In this document: piece after piece, positions 46,502 to 55,713 of the stretch | How the letters are laid out: each line of letters opens with the position of its first letter | Position numbering within the stretch: position 1 is the first letter of the stretch | Assembly (NCBI GenBank): GCA_023251535.1 | Contig: JAHEYP010000015.1 | Span: forward strand, 1-64,000 | From: Bacteroidota bacterium | Lineage (GTDB): Bacteria > Bacteroidota > Bacteroidia > AKYH767-A > OLB10 | Reading direction: 5' to 3' | Length of the DNA: 64,000 bases | The notes under the pieces: model-generated | Database searches by the model: none | What the model was told of the DNA's origin: nothing | What the model saw: the letters and a program-made list of their open reading frames with translations, nothing else | Position numbers and translations under genes: made by a program

Positions 46502-47378
46502 CTCTGTATAAAATTGATTTTCGGGAATAATAATCCAGGTTGCGAAAATAGCAAATCCCCGCTTATGTTAAAGCATTTTATGACGAATCCCATCTAAATC
46601 ATGTAGCTATCAACCGATTGCCGTTGGAGAATTTTGCTCATTCAATCGAAATTCCCCTATAGATTCATCTCGAATCATCTCAACTCATCTCGATGTGTTC
46701 GATTCACTTCAGAAGGCACCAGAATAAAATCCAATTAAATCCATTCAACCGCTTGTTCCAATCGAAGAAGCTCGCCGAATGGCGAAAAACATAATCAATC
46801 AACCTTCGTCGCAAACAGTTTGTCCCTACGGGGGAAAATCTGTGTAAATCATATTAATCAGTTTTATCTGCGGCCAATCAAACAACGCGTCAGCCCATCC
46901 TTTTAAATCATTTTCAAATCCTTTCATCCGCTTGTCCCAACGGGGTGTTCTAATTGAAGTAGCTCGCCGAATAGCAAAAAACATAATCAATTAACCTTCC
47001 TCGCAAGCAGCTTTTCTCTAATAGGAAAATCAGCGTAAACCTCTTTAATCAGCGGCATCTGCGGCCCATCAAACAACGCGCCAACGAATCTTTTCAAATC
47101 CTTTCATCCGTCTTCAAATTGAAGTAACTCGCCGAATGGCGAAAAAAACATAATCAATCAACCTTCGCCGTAGACAGCTTGCCGCTTTGGGGGAAAATCA
47201 GCGTAAACCACTTTAATCAGCGTCATCTGCGGCCCATCAAGCAACGCGCCAGCCCATCCTTTTAAATCCTTTTCAAATCCTTTCATCTGTGTTCAAATTA
47301 GCTGTTCCCCATCTCCAAAGCCGAATTTTAAAATCCTTAAAATAAATATTTTTTTCACTCGTCTTCTGCCTACCCACT
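46502..47378. repeat. Non-coding region with three imperfect tandem repeats
   Basis: No gene is seen on either strand. From about 46756 to 47310 one block occurs three times, imperfectly, with anchors GAAG(A/T)A(G/A)CTCGCCGAAT at 46771, 46963 and 47128 (CTCGCCG positions). Spacings are 192 and 165 bases. Shared parts include CATAATCAA(T)(C/T)AACCTTC, GGAAAATC..GT(G)TAAA, ATCTGCGGCC(C)ATCAA(A)CAACGCG and TTTTCAAATCCTTTCATC. Units 1 and 3 carry a small hairpin TCGCC-GAAT-GGCGA; unit 2 has lost it. Before the repeats, CATCTC occurs three times at exactly 10-base steps (46666, 46676, 46686). Confidence 0.7.
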
Positions 47379-47969
47379 ATGAAGAATCTGATTCTTAACG
47401 ATATTAGCGCCTTGGATCATAACAAGGGCATAGCGCAAATTATTCAGGCTTACGGACGAAAACTAAAAGATTTCATCCGTCAACGTGTTGCTTCTCAGGA
47501 AGATGCGGAGGATATTTTGCAAGACGTTTATATCGATTTGACCGAAACCATGCGTATCGAATCGATTGAACAGGTAACGGCATGGCTATATCGTGTAGCC
47601 CGAAACAAGATAATTGACCGCTACCGAAAGCATAAACCGGTACTTTATAATGATCTAGGTAAAGGCAGCGGCGATGAAGACGATGAGAATTATTCGTTTT
47701 TAGAAGAATTGTTAGGTGCCGACCACGATCCCGGTTTTTTAAGTAAAGACAATGAGTTGATTCGTGAAACGCTGATGACAGCACTTTCTGAATTGCCCGC
47801 AGAGCAAAGAGAAGTGTTTATTCGTCATGAAATAGAACAACAAAGTTTTAAAGAAATAGGCGAGGACCTCAATGTATCTATTAATACATTGTTGTCGAGG
47901 AAGCATTATGCCATAAAATATCTTCGTAAACGACTATCAGGATTATACACAGAATTATTCGGTGAGTAA
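47379..47969 (+). CDS. ECF-type RNA polymerase sigma factor
   Basis: 196 residues. Region 2 (about 25-95) has QEDAEDILQDVYIDL and AWLYRVARNKIIDRYRK, which open and recognise the -10 DNA. Region 4 (about 135-190) has ALSELPAEQREVFIRHEIEQ and the helix-turn-helix FKEIGEDLNVSINTLLSRKHYA. There is no region 1 or 3, hence ECF. An acidic insert (GSGDEDDEN) lies between the domains. No classical anti-sigma factor follows; the next gene is a small membrane protein 12 bases away. Confidence 0.93.
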   Translation: MKNLILNDISALDHNKGIAQIIQAYGRKLKDFIRQRVASQEDAEDILQDVYIDLTETMRIESIEQVTAWLYRVARNKIIDRYRKHKPVLYNDLGKGSGDEDDENYSFLEELLGADHDPGFLSKDNELIRETLMTALSELPAEQREVFIRHEIEQQSFKEIGEDLNVSINTLLSRKHYAIKYLRKRLSGLYTELFGE

Positions 47970-47981
47970 AAAAATAAAGCC

Positions 47982-48296
47982 ATGAAAAAAAGTTATATAG
48001 TAAAAGGAATTGCAGGTGTTCTTGTTATTGTTGGAATTGCAGGAGCTGCCGTCATGTATTTATGGAATTGGCTGATGCCTTATTTGTTTAAGCTGCCTAC
48101 CGTTGATTATTGGCAGTCGCTAGGGTTATTGGTATTATCGACTCTGTTGTTTAAAAGTGGTGGAGGTTGGAGAGGCTCGTTTTGCAAGGATAATATGAAA
48201 CAGAAATGGGCGCAAATGACTCCCGATGAACGTGAACAGTTTCGCTCTAAATGGGAAACACGTTGTAAGAAATGGTCGGGAGATCCGGAATGCTAA
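47982..48296 (+). CDS. Small two-helix membrane protein paired with the ECF sigma factor
   Basis: 104 residues, no named family. Two hydrophobic segments (about 7-30 and 43-58) are followed by a basic tail: SFCKDNMKQKWAQMTPDEREQFRSKW and a Cys-containing end (RCKKWSGDPEC). The MTPDEREQFR stretch is like that of small Spy/HdeD-neighbour proteins in Bacteroidota. The close spacing to the sigma gene suggests a shared stress or membrane role, perhaps as a regulator of the sigma factor (inference). Confidence 0.75.
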   Translation: MKKSYIVKGIAGVLVIVGIAGAAVMYLWNWLMPYLFKLPTVDYWQSLGLLVLSTLLFKSGGGWRGSFCKDNMKQKWAQMTPDEREQFRSKWETRCKKWSGDPEC

Positions 48297-48355
48297 TATA
48301 GAGCATGAAATGTACAGAGTGATTGTAAATTAATTTATTGGATTTATCTGCCCGA

Positions 48356-48962
48356 CTAAAAATCATTTTTCTTCTTCGCTTTTTGGGAGTGGTGTTTTCT
48401 TTGTTGAAATTCCTCCAAAGTCTTTGCTGTTTGTTCAATAAACCGATTACTCATACTCGATTTACTTAAACCAAAAGCTTCGGATGTAATATCCATTATC
48501 TTCTCATAATTCCTTGTGCTTAGACCGCTCAGCATGGCTAATCTAACTCGTTCTTCGCCAGCTGTTTTCTTTTAACTGATCGTAAATTTATAGCTTGAAT
48601 GTTTCCCTGGTAACGTTGTTTTCGATCCGTTGTGATTGGATCGGAACCTTTTGTTCTCTGACCTGAACACTTCTTGGATTGAAGCCAAATCGAGAATATT
48701 GGCCATCGTATGGCTTTTGGTGTCTTCCTTTTTCACCTACAAACTCTGCAATCTTTGACTCAACAATTTGATTGATTAACAATTGACAGACTGATAAATG
48801 CTGCTGTACCATTGCTATACGGTAATCCATTGGCTGTTCCATTAGCCAATCTAGGTTTTCTCCAAATTTCTTTGCTACTTTTGCTTTCATAGAGGGGGAT
48901 AATTGAATTTTATTTAGTTTGCTTACAAAATATAACTCTTTTTGAACCCTCTTAATTTTCAA
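48356..48962 (-). pseudogene. Decayed transposase (IS256/mutator-like), frameshifted and truncated
   Basis: The first frame (48962 to 48588) gives 124 residues with EFVGEKGRHQ, YSRFGFNPRSVQV and REQKVPI, the N-terminal pattern of mutator-type transposases. It stops at 48588-48590. The protein then continues in another frame down to the stop at 48356-48358: GEERVRLAMLSGLSTRNY, then KIMDITSEAFGLSKSSMSN and RFIEQTAKTLEEF. The DDE catalytic core is missing. No terminal inverted repeats were found. It is a remnant and is most likely not active. Confidence 0.8.
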
Positions 48963-49053
48963 CTAGATTTTGGACAATCCAATTTCAATGATAAATTAAA
49001 ATTGTTGGTAATTAATTTGCATTTTATTATTACTTTTACTTATCTAATGATAT

Positions 49054-52000
49054 ATGCTAATGGAAACGAAATTAACTTTACAGAAATCCATTCTAAGTAA
49101 AAGATTTGGATTAGCACTTCTTTTTATTTTAGGAGTAAGTTTTACGAATGCACAAACTTATGAAATTTCATTGCCTGGAAATGTAAGGGAAATGCCTGAG
49201 GACATTTTGGGATTTAATGGGCAAAATACTTTTGAATCATCAAGCACTTGGGACGAGATTAATTCACATAATCTAAACATATTTAAGCTCTCTCCAAGTA
49301 CATTAAGATATCCGGGTGGAACGGTAGCCAATTTATGGGATTGGCGGAAAGGCGTATTTCTTAATAAATCAGAGTTCTCAGAAAACATAGACCTTCCTGA
49401 AAACTATAAAGGGAAAAATCAATTTACCAATAAAGAAAATGGTATTGGAAACTATTTTTTGAATTGCTTAAAAAACAACTCGACACCACTTTTAGATTTA
49501 AATATTTTAAGTTCAAACTTTCATTACCAACTAGGTTCACTTTATGAAGCCAAATTGTATGGTTTTAATAATTTCTATGTAGAACTTGGGAATGAATTTT
49601 ATCTTGGATCAAAGGAAAACAGACAAGTTTTTCCGACTGTCAAGCATTATATTGACAGGGCGCTAAAATGGACAGATGGATTAAAAAATGGCACATATCC
49701 TTTTTTCAACAATATTAAAGTTGCTGTAGTTGGTGCTGAATCCGACCAAACAAATCCTGGCCGAAGAAGATTATGGCTAAACAATATACTAAATGAGGTT
49801 GTTAAAGTTCCCGAAGTAGATGCAATAACGGTTCATATTTATTTAGACAGCGACATAGCTGATATAGTTAATACCACAAATGGAACAACAACCCCACCAT
49901 ATACATGTTGTGATGCTATACCTGCTAATGCAGAGCAAATATTTAAAAAGGGAATTTTAAATGCATTTCAAGGTACAAATGGCATAATTCAAGATGAAAT
50001 AGCCGCAATTGGCACGGCAAATAAAGAGGCTTGGATAACTGAATACAATATGCTGAATAGTGACAAGTCAATAGCTGTTAATGGATCTTGGTTTCATGGA
50101 CTATTTGTAGCAGCAATGACTTTTGAAATGTTACAGAACTCTACAATAACTAAAATAATTCCTCATACGCTAATTGGAGATGGAATATTTAGTGGACTAT
50201 TTAATGATATACATGGTTTAAATTATGGAAACACTAGTGTATATACTGATCCAGTTCAAGGTGCTTGTACTACATCTTCGCTGACAACAGAAAAATATGA
50301 AAGAACAGCTTTAGGAATAGCAATTAGTCCAATAGCGGATGCACTAAAAGGCTGCATAAAAACACAAAAAGTTACTTTATCAGAAGTAAGCACGAACAAT
50401 CCACCTATGCCCTTAGATGTATCTAACATAAATTATCTTGATCTTCAGGGTATGCAATTTGAAAAAGCAAATGGGCAAGTAGATTATGTATTCATAAATT
50501 TTAGTTCAAATAATTCAAGAAGTATTGACTTATCGTCTGTAATTCCACAAAATGCGATTTGTGATTATAATTTCTACATGACGGATAAGCCATTTAATTT
50601 TATTACTGGTGAGCCTCTTGATATATTGCTTACCCATACTGACAACAAAGCATATTGTTTTCATGATTATCAAATATTGAACGCAAATAAAATCATAAAT
50701 AATATTCCTCAATACAGTATTGTGCATGTTAGAGTAAAGCCAACTGATATTTTCATAAACTTAGATCAGATAGAATTATGTTGTAATTCATGGAGGACCT
50801 ATTCAGTACCGAAAGAACAATGGAGAGAAGGCTGGCATTGGGAAATAGAAGGACTCCCGAATTCAACAGACAATCCTTATGTAATTAATGCCAACCAATT
50901 TGAAGCAAATGCAAATAGATCAGTTAAGTTATTTAATGAAGAAAATAGACTAGTTGGTGAGGGAACATTACATACAAATCCATGTATCACTGCACCTATA
51001 ATTGGAGTAGACAATAATTACACTATTGAAACGAAAGAATATTGCCCAAATGATCCTATGACATTTAGTATGTCAATAGATCCAGCTAGCGTAATAGTAA
51101 ATCCTTCATATTACTCATATCTGTGGATCGCAACAGGCGAATTTGCCAATCCTCATGCGACAACAACAGAATTTACTCCTCCAAAAACAGGAACCGATGT
51201 ATATGTTATTGCGACTAACGGAACATGTTGGGAGAAATCAAATACAATTAATTTTAAAAGCTTAATACCTGAAGGAGACATTGTAGTATCAAATGGCACG
51301 CTAACGCGTGAAATTGAAAATGACACACTTAGACTGTGTGATAATTTAAGCAGTACAAATTTCCCAAACAGTACCGTTGAGTTTGCATTTGTCCCTTCTA
51401 ACCAAAATTTAGCAGGCTATAGTATTAATGAATCATGGTATTATTGCGATGGTACCGGCAATTCAATACCACTTACAATTCCATTACACGACCCATGTAA
51501 AATGTATTTAACAACTACGGTAAGTGGTAATCATACATGTGTAAGCACTAGATCAATAGAACTACTTTCAGAAGACTGTTGCGAACCAAATAGTTCATTA
51601 GTTCCAACAAGTGCCAATTTAATGCACTCAAATATTAATGACCTTTATAAGTATTTACAAACAAAATGCCCCACTTGCACACTTAATATTACAGGCACCC
51701 CTCTTGACGTTCAATCACTAGTATTTGAAAACATTTCTTCCGATCCCTTAACAATAAACGGTTTATTTGAAGTTGACGGTGACATTACATTAAACAATTG
51801 CCATATACAAATGGGGCCAAATGCATTAATAAAGTTAGGTGAAAACAAAAAATTGAATTTAGTGAAATGCATAATAAATGAATGTACAGCAGACAAACCA
51901 TGGGATGGAATAATTTCAGATGTTGACAATCAGTACATATCAATAATAGGTGACCAAGTTCTACCTGCTACATTGAATTCATCAATAAGTGGCGCTAAAA

Positions 52001-54201
52001 AAGCTGTTGATTTAAGCAACAATGCAGAATTTTTAATTGCTAACACCAACTTCGAAAACAACCAAGTAAATATTAGTATTCATGATTGTGCCACTAATAT
52101 TCCACAAAAAGAAATAAACAATTCAGGTAATATCGTACCCTATTCAGGGTTCATTTATGGTAATCATTTTATAAGTGATGAAAATAAAATGAAAACTTTA
52201 TATGGGAAAGACAATCTTACACATGGCATCTATTTAAATAGTCTTGATAGAATAACAATTGGCACTAAAATGACTTCTATCCCTAATAATCTGTTTGAAT
52301 CATGTGAAATTGGGATTATAGGCAATGATGCTTCGTTCACCTCCTTGGGTAATAATTTCGATATAATTCACCGACCAACTACTGCTTTAAATAAAGAATT
52401 TAGCGCAGCAATAGCAAGCAGAAATACAAGTTATTTTAATGACTCAAAAGTGACTATTGGCGATGAAGTTAATCCCTTTTTAGGAAGAAATGAGTTTAAC
52501 AACTGTGCGGTTTCAATAGATATTGATGGAGAATTAGAATTGGATGTTTACAATAATTACTTTGATGTAAATAATAGCATGCCTGATCCAACCAATAACA
52601 TAATAGATATTTTCATCAAAAATACTGGTAAATCAGGCATTCAGATTTTAAACAATAAATTTAAATACGTCAATACTGGAATACATTTATACAAACCAGG
52701 AAATTTCTCTACTGCAAACATTTACAGTAATGAATTCTCAGATGAACAACTATTAATTAACAATACCGATTTTTCAAATGCAGCCATTGTAATTAATAGT
52801 CCTTTTACTGCACATGCTTCTTTTTTTACAATTGAAAATAATTCTATCAATGGTTTGCGCAGGGGTATTTTCGCTACCAAACAAAAAAACTTAACCATAA
52901 AGAATAATTCAATAAATGACTTGTCATACACGAGTCCTAATCCAAACCAATTCCCTACAATAGGAATTGATTTAGCTGATTGCTCCGATTTTGACATAAA
53001 AGAAAATATAGTAGCTAGTTCAATTTCAATTAACAACATTTATGAAACCTTAACAGGCATCAAACTTAGCTATGCAAATACCGGAAATGTTCGTTGTAAT
53101 ACCATCTCGAATTTAGGTTATGGCTTAAGCTTAAATGGAAATTGTATGGGAACAGCCATAAGGCAAAATACATTTAATGAATTTAATTCTGGAATTTACA
53201 GATTTGCACAGACTACACTAGACAATCAAGGTTCTATTACAGAGCCCACTAACAATAGTTGGAGTTCTTCCAATCTAAATAGTACTCGGTTAGATGCCGA
53301 TGCTAATAATTTACAGGTAATTTGGTACTATATCGCCCCTGGTACAAGCACTGATCCAAGAATTGGACCTAATTTTGATCCAGTAATTTATTTAGCTACA
53401 GAATGTATAAACCCAATTGGTCCTTTATTTTGTATATCAGATCATACTTCAAATTTAAGATATGCCAATATTAATAACAGCTTGCAATTGCTTGACACTT
53501 TAACTTCTGATATAGATATCATCTACAATGAAAAGAAAGATGCATATTATCTTTTGGTAAAAAGTAATTACGAACTCAAAGATTCAATAATTCATCTTGC
53601 CAATGTTAGCACATTAATTTCCGAAATCGAAAATGGACCGGCAGACGAACTCAATCTAATGGATAGTTTAATCATGAGTAAACCTGATTCAACATTATTT
53701 AGTTATTTATCATCAATTCCGGTATCATGGGCGGGAGATTTCTATAAACAACAAGTAAACAGAATTTTATTAAAAGAAACCGAGAAGAAACTATGGGATG
53801 CTCAAGATAGTTTATGGCTAGATTATATTGCATCCATTCCTCGTAAAATTGGTGGTGATGCTGTCATTAGTGCCTGTGCAGCACTTAGAAGAGAATGCGC
53901 TGAACAAAACACTAACTTAAATACCTCCCGTCTTAATAACTCAAATAAAAAATCTGCAAATCGCCTGATTACTTACCCAAATCCAACAAATGAATTTATT
54001 AGCATCCAAAATGGAAATAATGAAGATTTAATACAACTTATTAGCATTTATGATATAACAGGAAGGACGATAAAAACTTTGAATTGTAACGGAAATCAAC
54101 AATTAAACATTTCAGTTAAAGATTTAGAAAGTGGCGCATACAAAATAGAGGTAATTTATTTGAACAACAAAAAATCATTCTCAACTTTTATTAAGCAATG
54201 A
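49054..54201 (+). CDS. Giant secreted T9SS protein: glycosidase-like domain, beta-helix, sorting domain
   Basis: 1715 residues (1713 if it starts at the second ATG). Signal peptide about 1-33, cleaved before QTYE. Residues about 36-560 resemble clan-A glycoside hydrolases of the GH79/GH51/GH30 kind: RYPGGT..NLWDW (85-97), acid/base E181 in YVELGNEFY and nucleophile E330 in WITEYN. Two middle Cys-rich beta domains (about 570-840) follow. Then comes a long Asn-rich stretch (about 890-1400) with repeated short strands such as NNxFxxxxxGI, typical of a right-handed parallel beta-helix. The end is a T9SS sorting domain (about 1635-1715, TYPNPTNEFISI, then GAYKIEV). Exact GH family uncertain. Its stop overlaps the next ATG by four bases. 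Confidence 0.8.
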   Translation: MLMETKLTLQKSILSKRFGLALLFILGVSFTNAQTYEISLPGNVREMPEDILGFNGQNTFESSSTWDEINSHNLNIFKLSPSTLRYPGGTVANLWDWRKGVFLNKSEFSENIDLPENYKGKNQFTNKENGIGNYFLNCLKNNSTPLLDLNILSSNFHYQLGSLYEAKLYGFNNFYVELGNEFYLGSKENRQVFPTVKHYIDRALKWTDGLKNGTYPFFNNIKVAVVGAESDQTNPGRRRLWLNNILNEVVKVPEVDAITVHIYLDSDIADIVNTTNGTTTPPYTCCDAIPANAEQIFKKGILNAFQGTNGIIQDEIAAIGTANKEAWITEYNMLNSDKSIAVNGSWFHGLFVAAMTFEMLQNSTITKIIPHTLIGDGIFSGLFNDIHGLNYGNTSVYTDPVQGACTTSSLTTEKYERTALGIAISPIADALKGCIKTQKVTLSEVSTNNPPMPLDVSNINYLDLQGMQFEKANGQVDYVFINFSSNNSRSIDLSSVIPQNAICDYNFYMTDKPFNFITGEPLDILLTHTDNKAYCFHDYQILNANKIINNIPQYSIVHVRVKPTDIFINLDQIELCCNSWRTYSVPKEQWREGWHWEIEGLPNSTDNPYVINANQFEANANRSVKLFNEENRLVGEGTLHTNPCITAPIIGVDNNYTIETKEYCPNDPMTFSMSIDPASVIVNPSYYSYLWIATGEFANPHATTTEFTPPKTGTDVYVIATNGTCWEKSNTINFKSLIPEGDIVVSNGTLTREIENDTLRLCDNLSSTNFPNSTVEFAFVPSNQNLAGYSINESWYYCDGTGNSIPLTIPLHDPCKMYLTTTVSGNHTCVSTRSIELLSEDCCEPNSSLVPTSANLMHSNINDLYKYLQTKCPTCTLNITGTPLDVQSLVFENISSDPLTINGLFEVDGDITLNNCHIQMGPNALIKLGENKKLNLVKCIINECTADKPWDGIISDVDNQYISIIGDQVLPATLNSSISGAKKAVDLSNNAEFLIANTNFENNQVNISIHDCATNIPQKEINNSGNIVPYSGFIYGNHFISDENKMKTLYGKDNLTHGIYLNSLDRITIGTKMTSIPNNLFESCEIGIIGNDASFTSLGNNFDIIHRPTTALNKEFSAAIASRNTSYFNDSKVTIGDEVNPFLGRNEFNNCAVSIDIDGELELDVYNNYFDVNNSMPDPTNNIIDIFIKNTGKSGIQILNNKFKYVNTGIHLYKPGNFSTANIYSNEFSDEQLLINNTDFSNAAIVINSPFTAHASFFTIENNSINGLRRGIFATKQKNLTIKNNSINDLSYTSPNPNQFPTIGIDLADCSDFDIKENIVASSISINNIYETLTGIKLSYANTGNVRCNTISNLGYGLSLNGNCMGTAIRQNTFNEFNSGIYRFAQTTLDNQGSITEPTNNSWSSSNLNSTRLDADANNLQVIWYYIAPGTSTDPRIGPNFDPVIYLATECINPIGPLFCISDHTSNLRYANINNSLQLLDTLTSDIDIIYNEKKDAYYLLVKSNYELKDSIIHLANVSTLISEIENGPADELNLMDSLIMSKPDSTLFSYLSSIPVSWAGDFYKQQVNRILLKETEKKLWDAQDSLWLDYIASIPRKIGGDAVISACAALRRECAEQNTNLNTSRLNNSNKKSANRLITYPNPTNEFISIQNGNNEDLIQLISIYDITGRTIKTLNCNGNQQLNISVKDLESGAYKIEVIYLNNKKSFSTFIKQ

Positions 54202-55709
54202 AAACCACACACCGGATTATTATATTTTGTTTAATTCTATTAAACAGTTCTCCACTAGTAGGCCAAAAATCACAATATATTTGGACCTTCGGCGACTCCG
54301 CCGGAATTGATTTTAACAATTTATCAAATCCGCAACCAATTGTAAGTTCAATGGACTCAAGAGGTAGTTGCACCTCTATTTCAGACAGCTTAGGGGATTT
54401 ATTGTTTTATGCAGGAATAAACTATTATGATTTAGGATTCTCTACCAATGTATATAACAGCTTGCATCAACAAATGCCCAATGGAGATAGTTTAAAAGGA
54501 GTTGCTTGGTATAATGAATTAACTATTGTACCAATGCCTTCAAATGCAAACAAATATTATCTATTTACACTTGATGTAAATTTTGATATTGGATTATACT
54601 ATTCAATAATTGACATGAATTTAAATGGAGGGTTAGGTGATGTAATTTTAAAAAACCACAATTTAAACTCGAATTATTGGGCAGGTACCATAAAAGCAAT
54701 TAAGCATGCTAATGGCAGGGATTGGTGGTTACTAACGCGTACTGCTGCAAACAATTTCGACGATAAATATTATCGCTATTTGGTAAGTCCTAGTGGGATT
54801 GACAGTATGCCGGCTCAACAAATTGGTACGGGATCACAAACAGGTTTTGTGGAGTTTAAATGGAATAAACAAGGCGATAGAATGGCAATGATAAATTTAC
54901 CGGGTTTAATTGAGTTATACGATTTTGATAGGTGTACCGGATTATTGTCTAATCCTGTTACAATTAGGCAACCGGTCTTAGTTAACCCTTCACCGAAAAT
55001 CTGGTCATGTGAATTTTCAAGTACTGGTGATTTTTTATACATAAGCGCAAACCCTATTATTCCCGACTCCTCGAGATTAATTCAAGTTGATTTAAGGAAC
55101 TACCCCAACAACATTACTTTGGATACTTTATGGTCTACCTATTATCCAAAAGTTACTGCAGGTGAGTTAAAAAGAGGTCCAGATGATAAGATTTACTTCT
55201 CATGCTCATTTACTGAAACCCTAAATACGTTTCCATATGATGATACAACATACAACGCTTACAACATGAACTTAGGTGTTATTAATTCACCCGATAGTCT
55301 GGGATTGGCATGTAATTTTCAGCCGTGGAGTTTTTATTTGAATGGGAAGCGTACGTATTGGGGATTACCGAATAACCCCGATTACGATATGGGTCCGGTA
55401 GTGGGCAGTATATGCGATAGCTTAAGCACAGGAATTGCTTCTATTAATGACACAAAAGGAGTAATAAAAAATGCATTTCCTAATCCTAATAACGGAGCGT
55501 TTTATTTAGAACTAAAACAAACATTTTCGGAGGATGTTTATGCAGAATTATATTCGTTGCAAGGTAAGTTATGTGCTCGGCAATTACTCGATAATACCCA
55601 TTACACTACAGCCATTCGTTTCGATTCTGTTTCGTCAGGAGTTTACATTTTAAAATTACGTTCCCCAAATAGTAATTTGGGAACAATGAAAATTGTAATA
55701 GCGAAGTGA
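54198..55709 (+). CDS. T9SS-secreted protein, paralogue 1 of 3
   Basis: 503 residues. Signal peptide about 1-22 (to VGQ). The mature part begins IWTFGDSAGIDFNNLSNPQPI, an opening seen in many Bacteroidota secreted proteins of likely beta-propeller fold. WD/PQQ-like blades follow (AIKHANGRDWW, FVEFKWNKQGDRMAM, WSCEFSSTGDFLYIS). A T9SS sorting domain covers about 425-503 (AFPNPNNGAFYLEL, then GVYILKL). No catalytic motif is seen. The start overlaps the stop of the glycosidase-like gene (ATGA), so the four genes are probably one operon. Confidence 0.85.
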   Translation: MKTTHRIIIFCLILLNSSPLVGQKSQYIWTFGDSAGIDFNNLSNPQPIVSSMDSRGSCTSISDSLGDLLFYAGINYYDLGFSTNVYNSLHQQMPNGDSLKGVAWYNELTIVPMPSNANKYYLFTLDVNFDIGLYYSIIDMNLNGGLGDVILKNHNLNSNYWAGTIKAIKHANGRDWWLLTRTAANNFDDKYYRYLVSPSGIDSMPAQQIGTGSQTGFVEFKWNKQGDRMAMINLPGLIELYDFDRCTGLLSNPVTIRQPVLVNPSPKIWSCEFSSTGDFLYISANPIIPDSSRLIQVDLRNYPNNITLDTLWSTYYPKVTAGELKRGPDDKIYFSCSFTETLNTFPYDDTTYNAYNMNLGVINSPDSLGLACNFQPWSFYLNGKRTYWGLPNNPDYDMGPVVGSICDSLSTGIASINDTKGVIKNAFPNPNNGAFYLELKQTFSEDVYAELYSLQGKLCARQLLDNTHYTTAIRFDSVSSGVYILKLRSPNSNLGTMKIVIAK

Positions 55710-55713
55710 GGTT

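Noticed and set aside
46756-47310. CRISPR array
   Set aside because: Repeats are long (165-192 bases), only three and poorly conserved, without regular spacers or nearby cas genes.
48247-48438. A minus-strand frame overlapping the end of the small membrane protein gene
   Set aside because: Shadow frame across the end of the transposase remnant; the remnant is read in a different frame there.
48356-48962. Active insertion sequence
   Set aside because: The frame is broken, the catalytic part is missing and no terminal inverted repeats were found.
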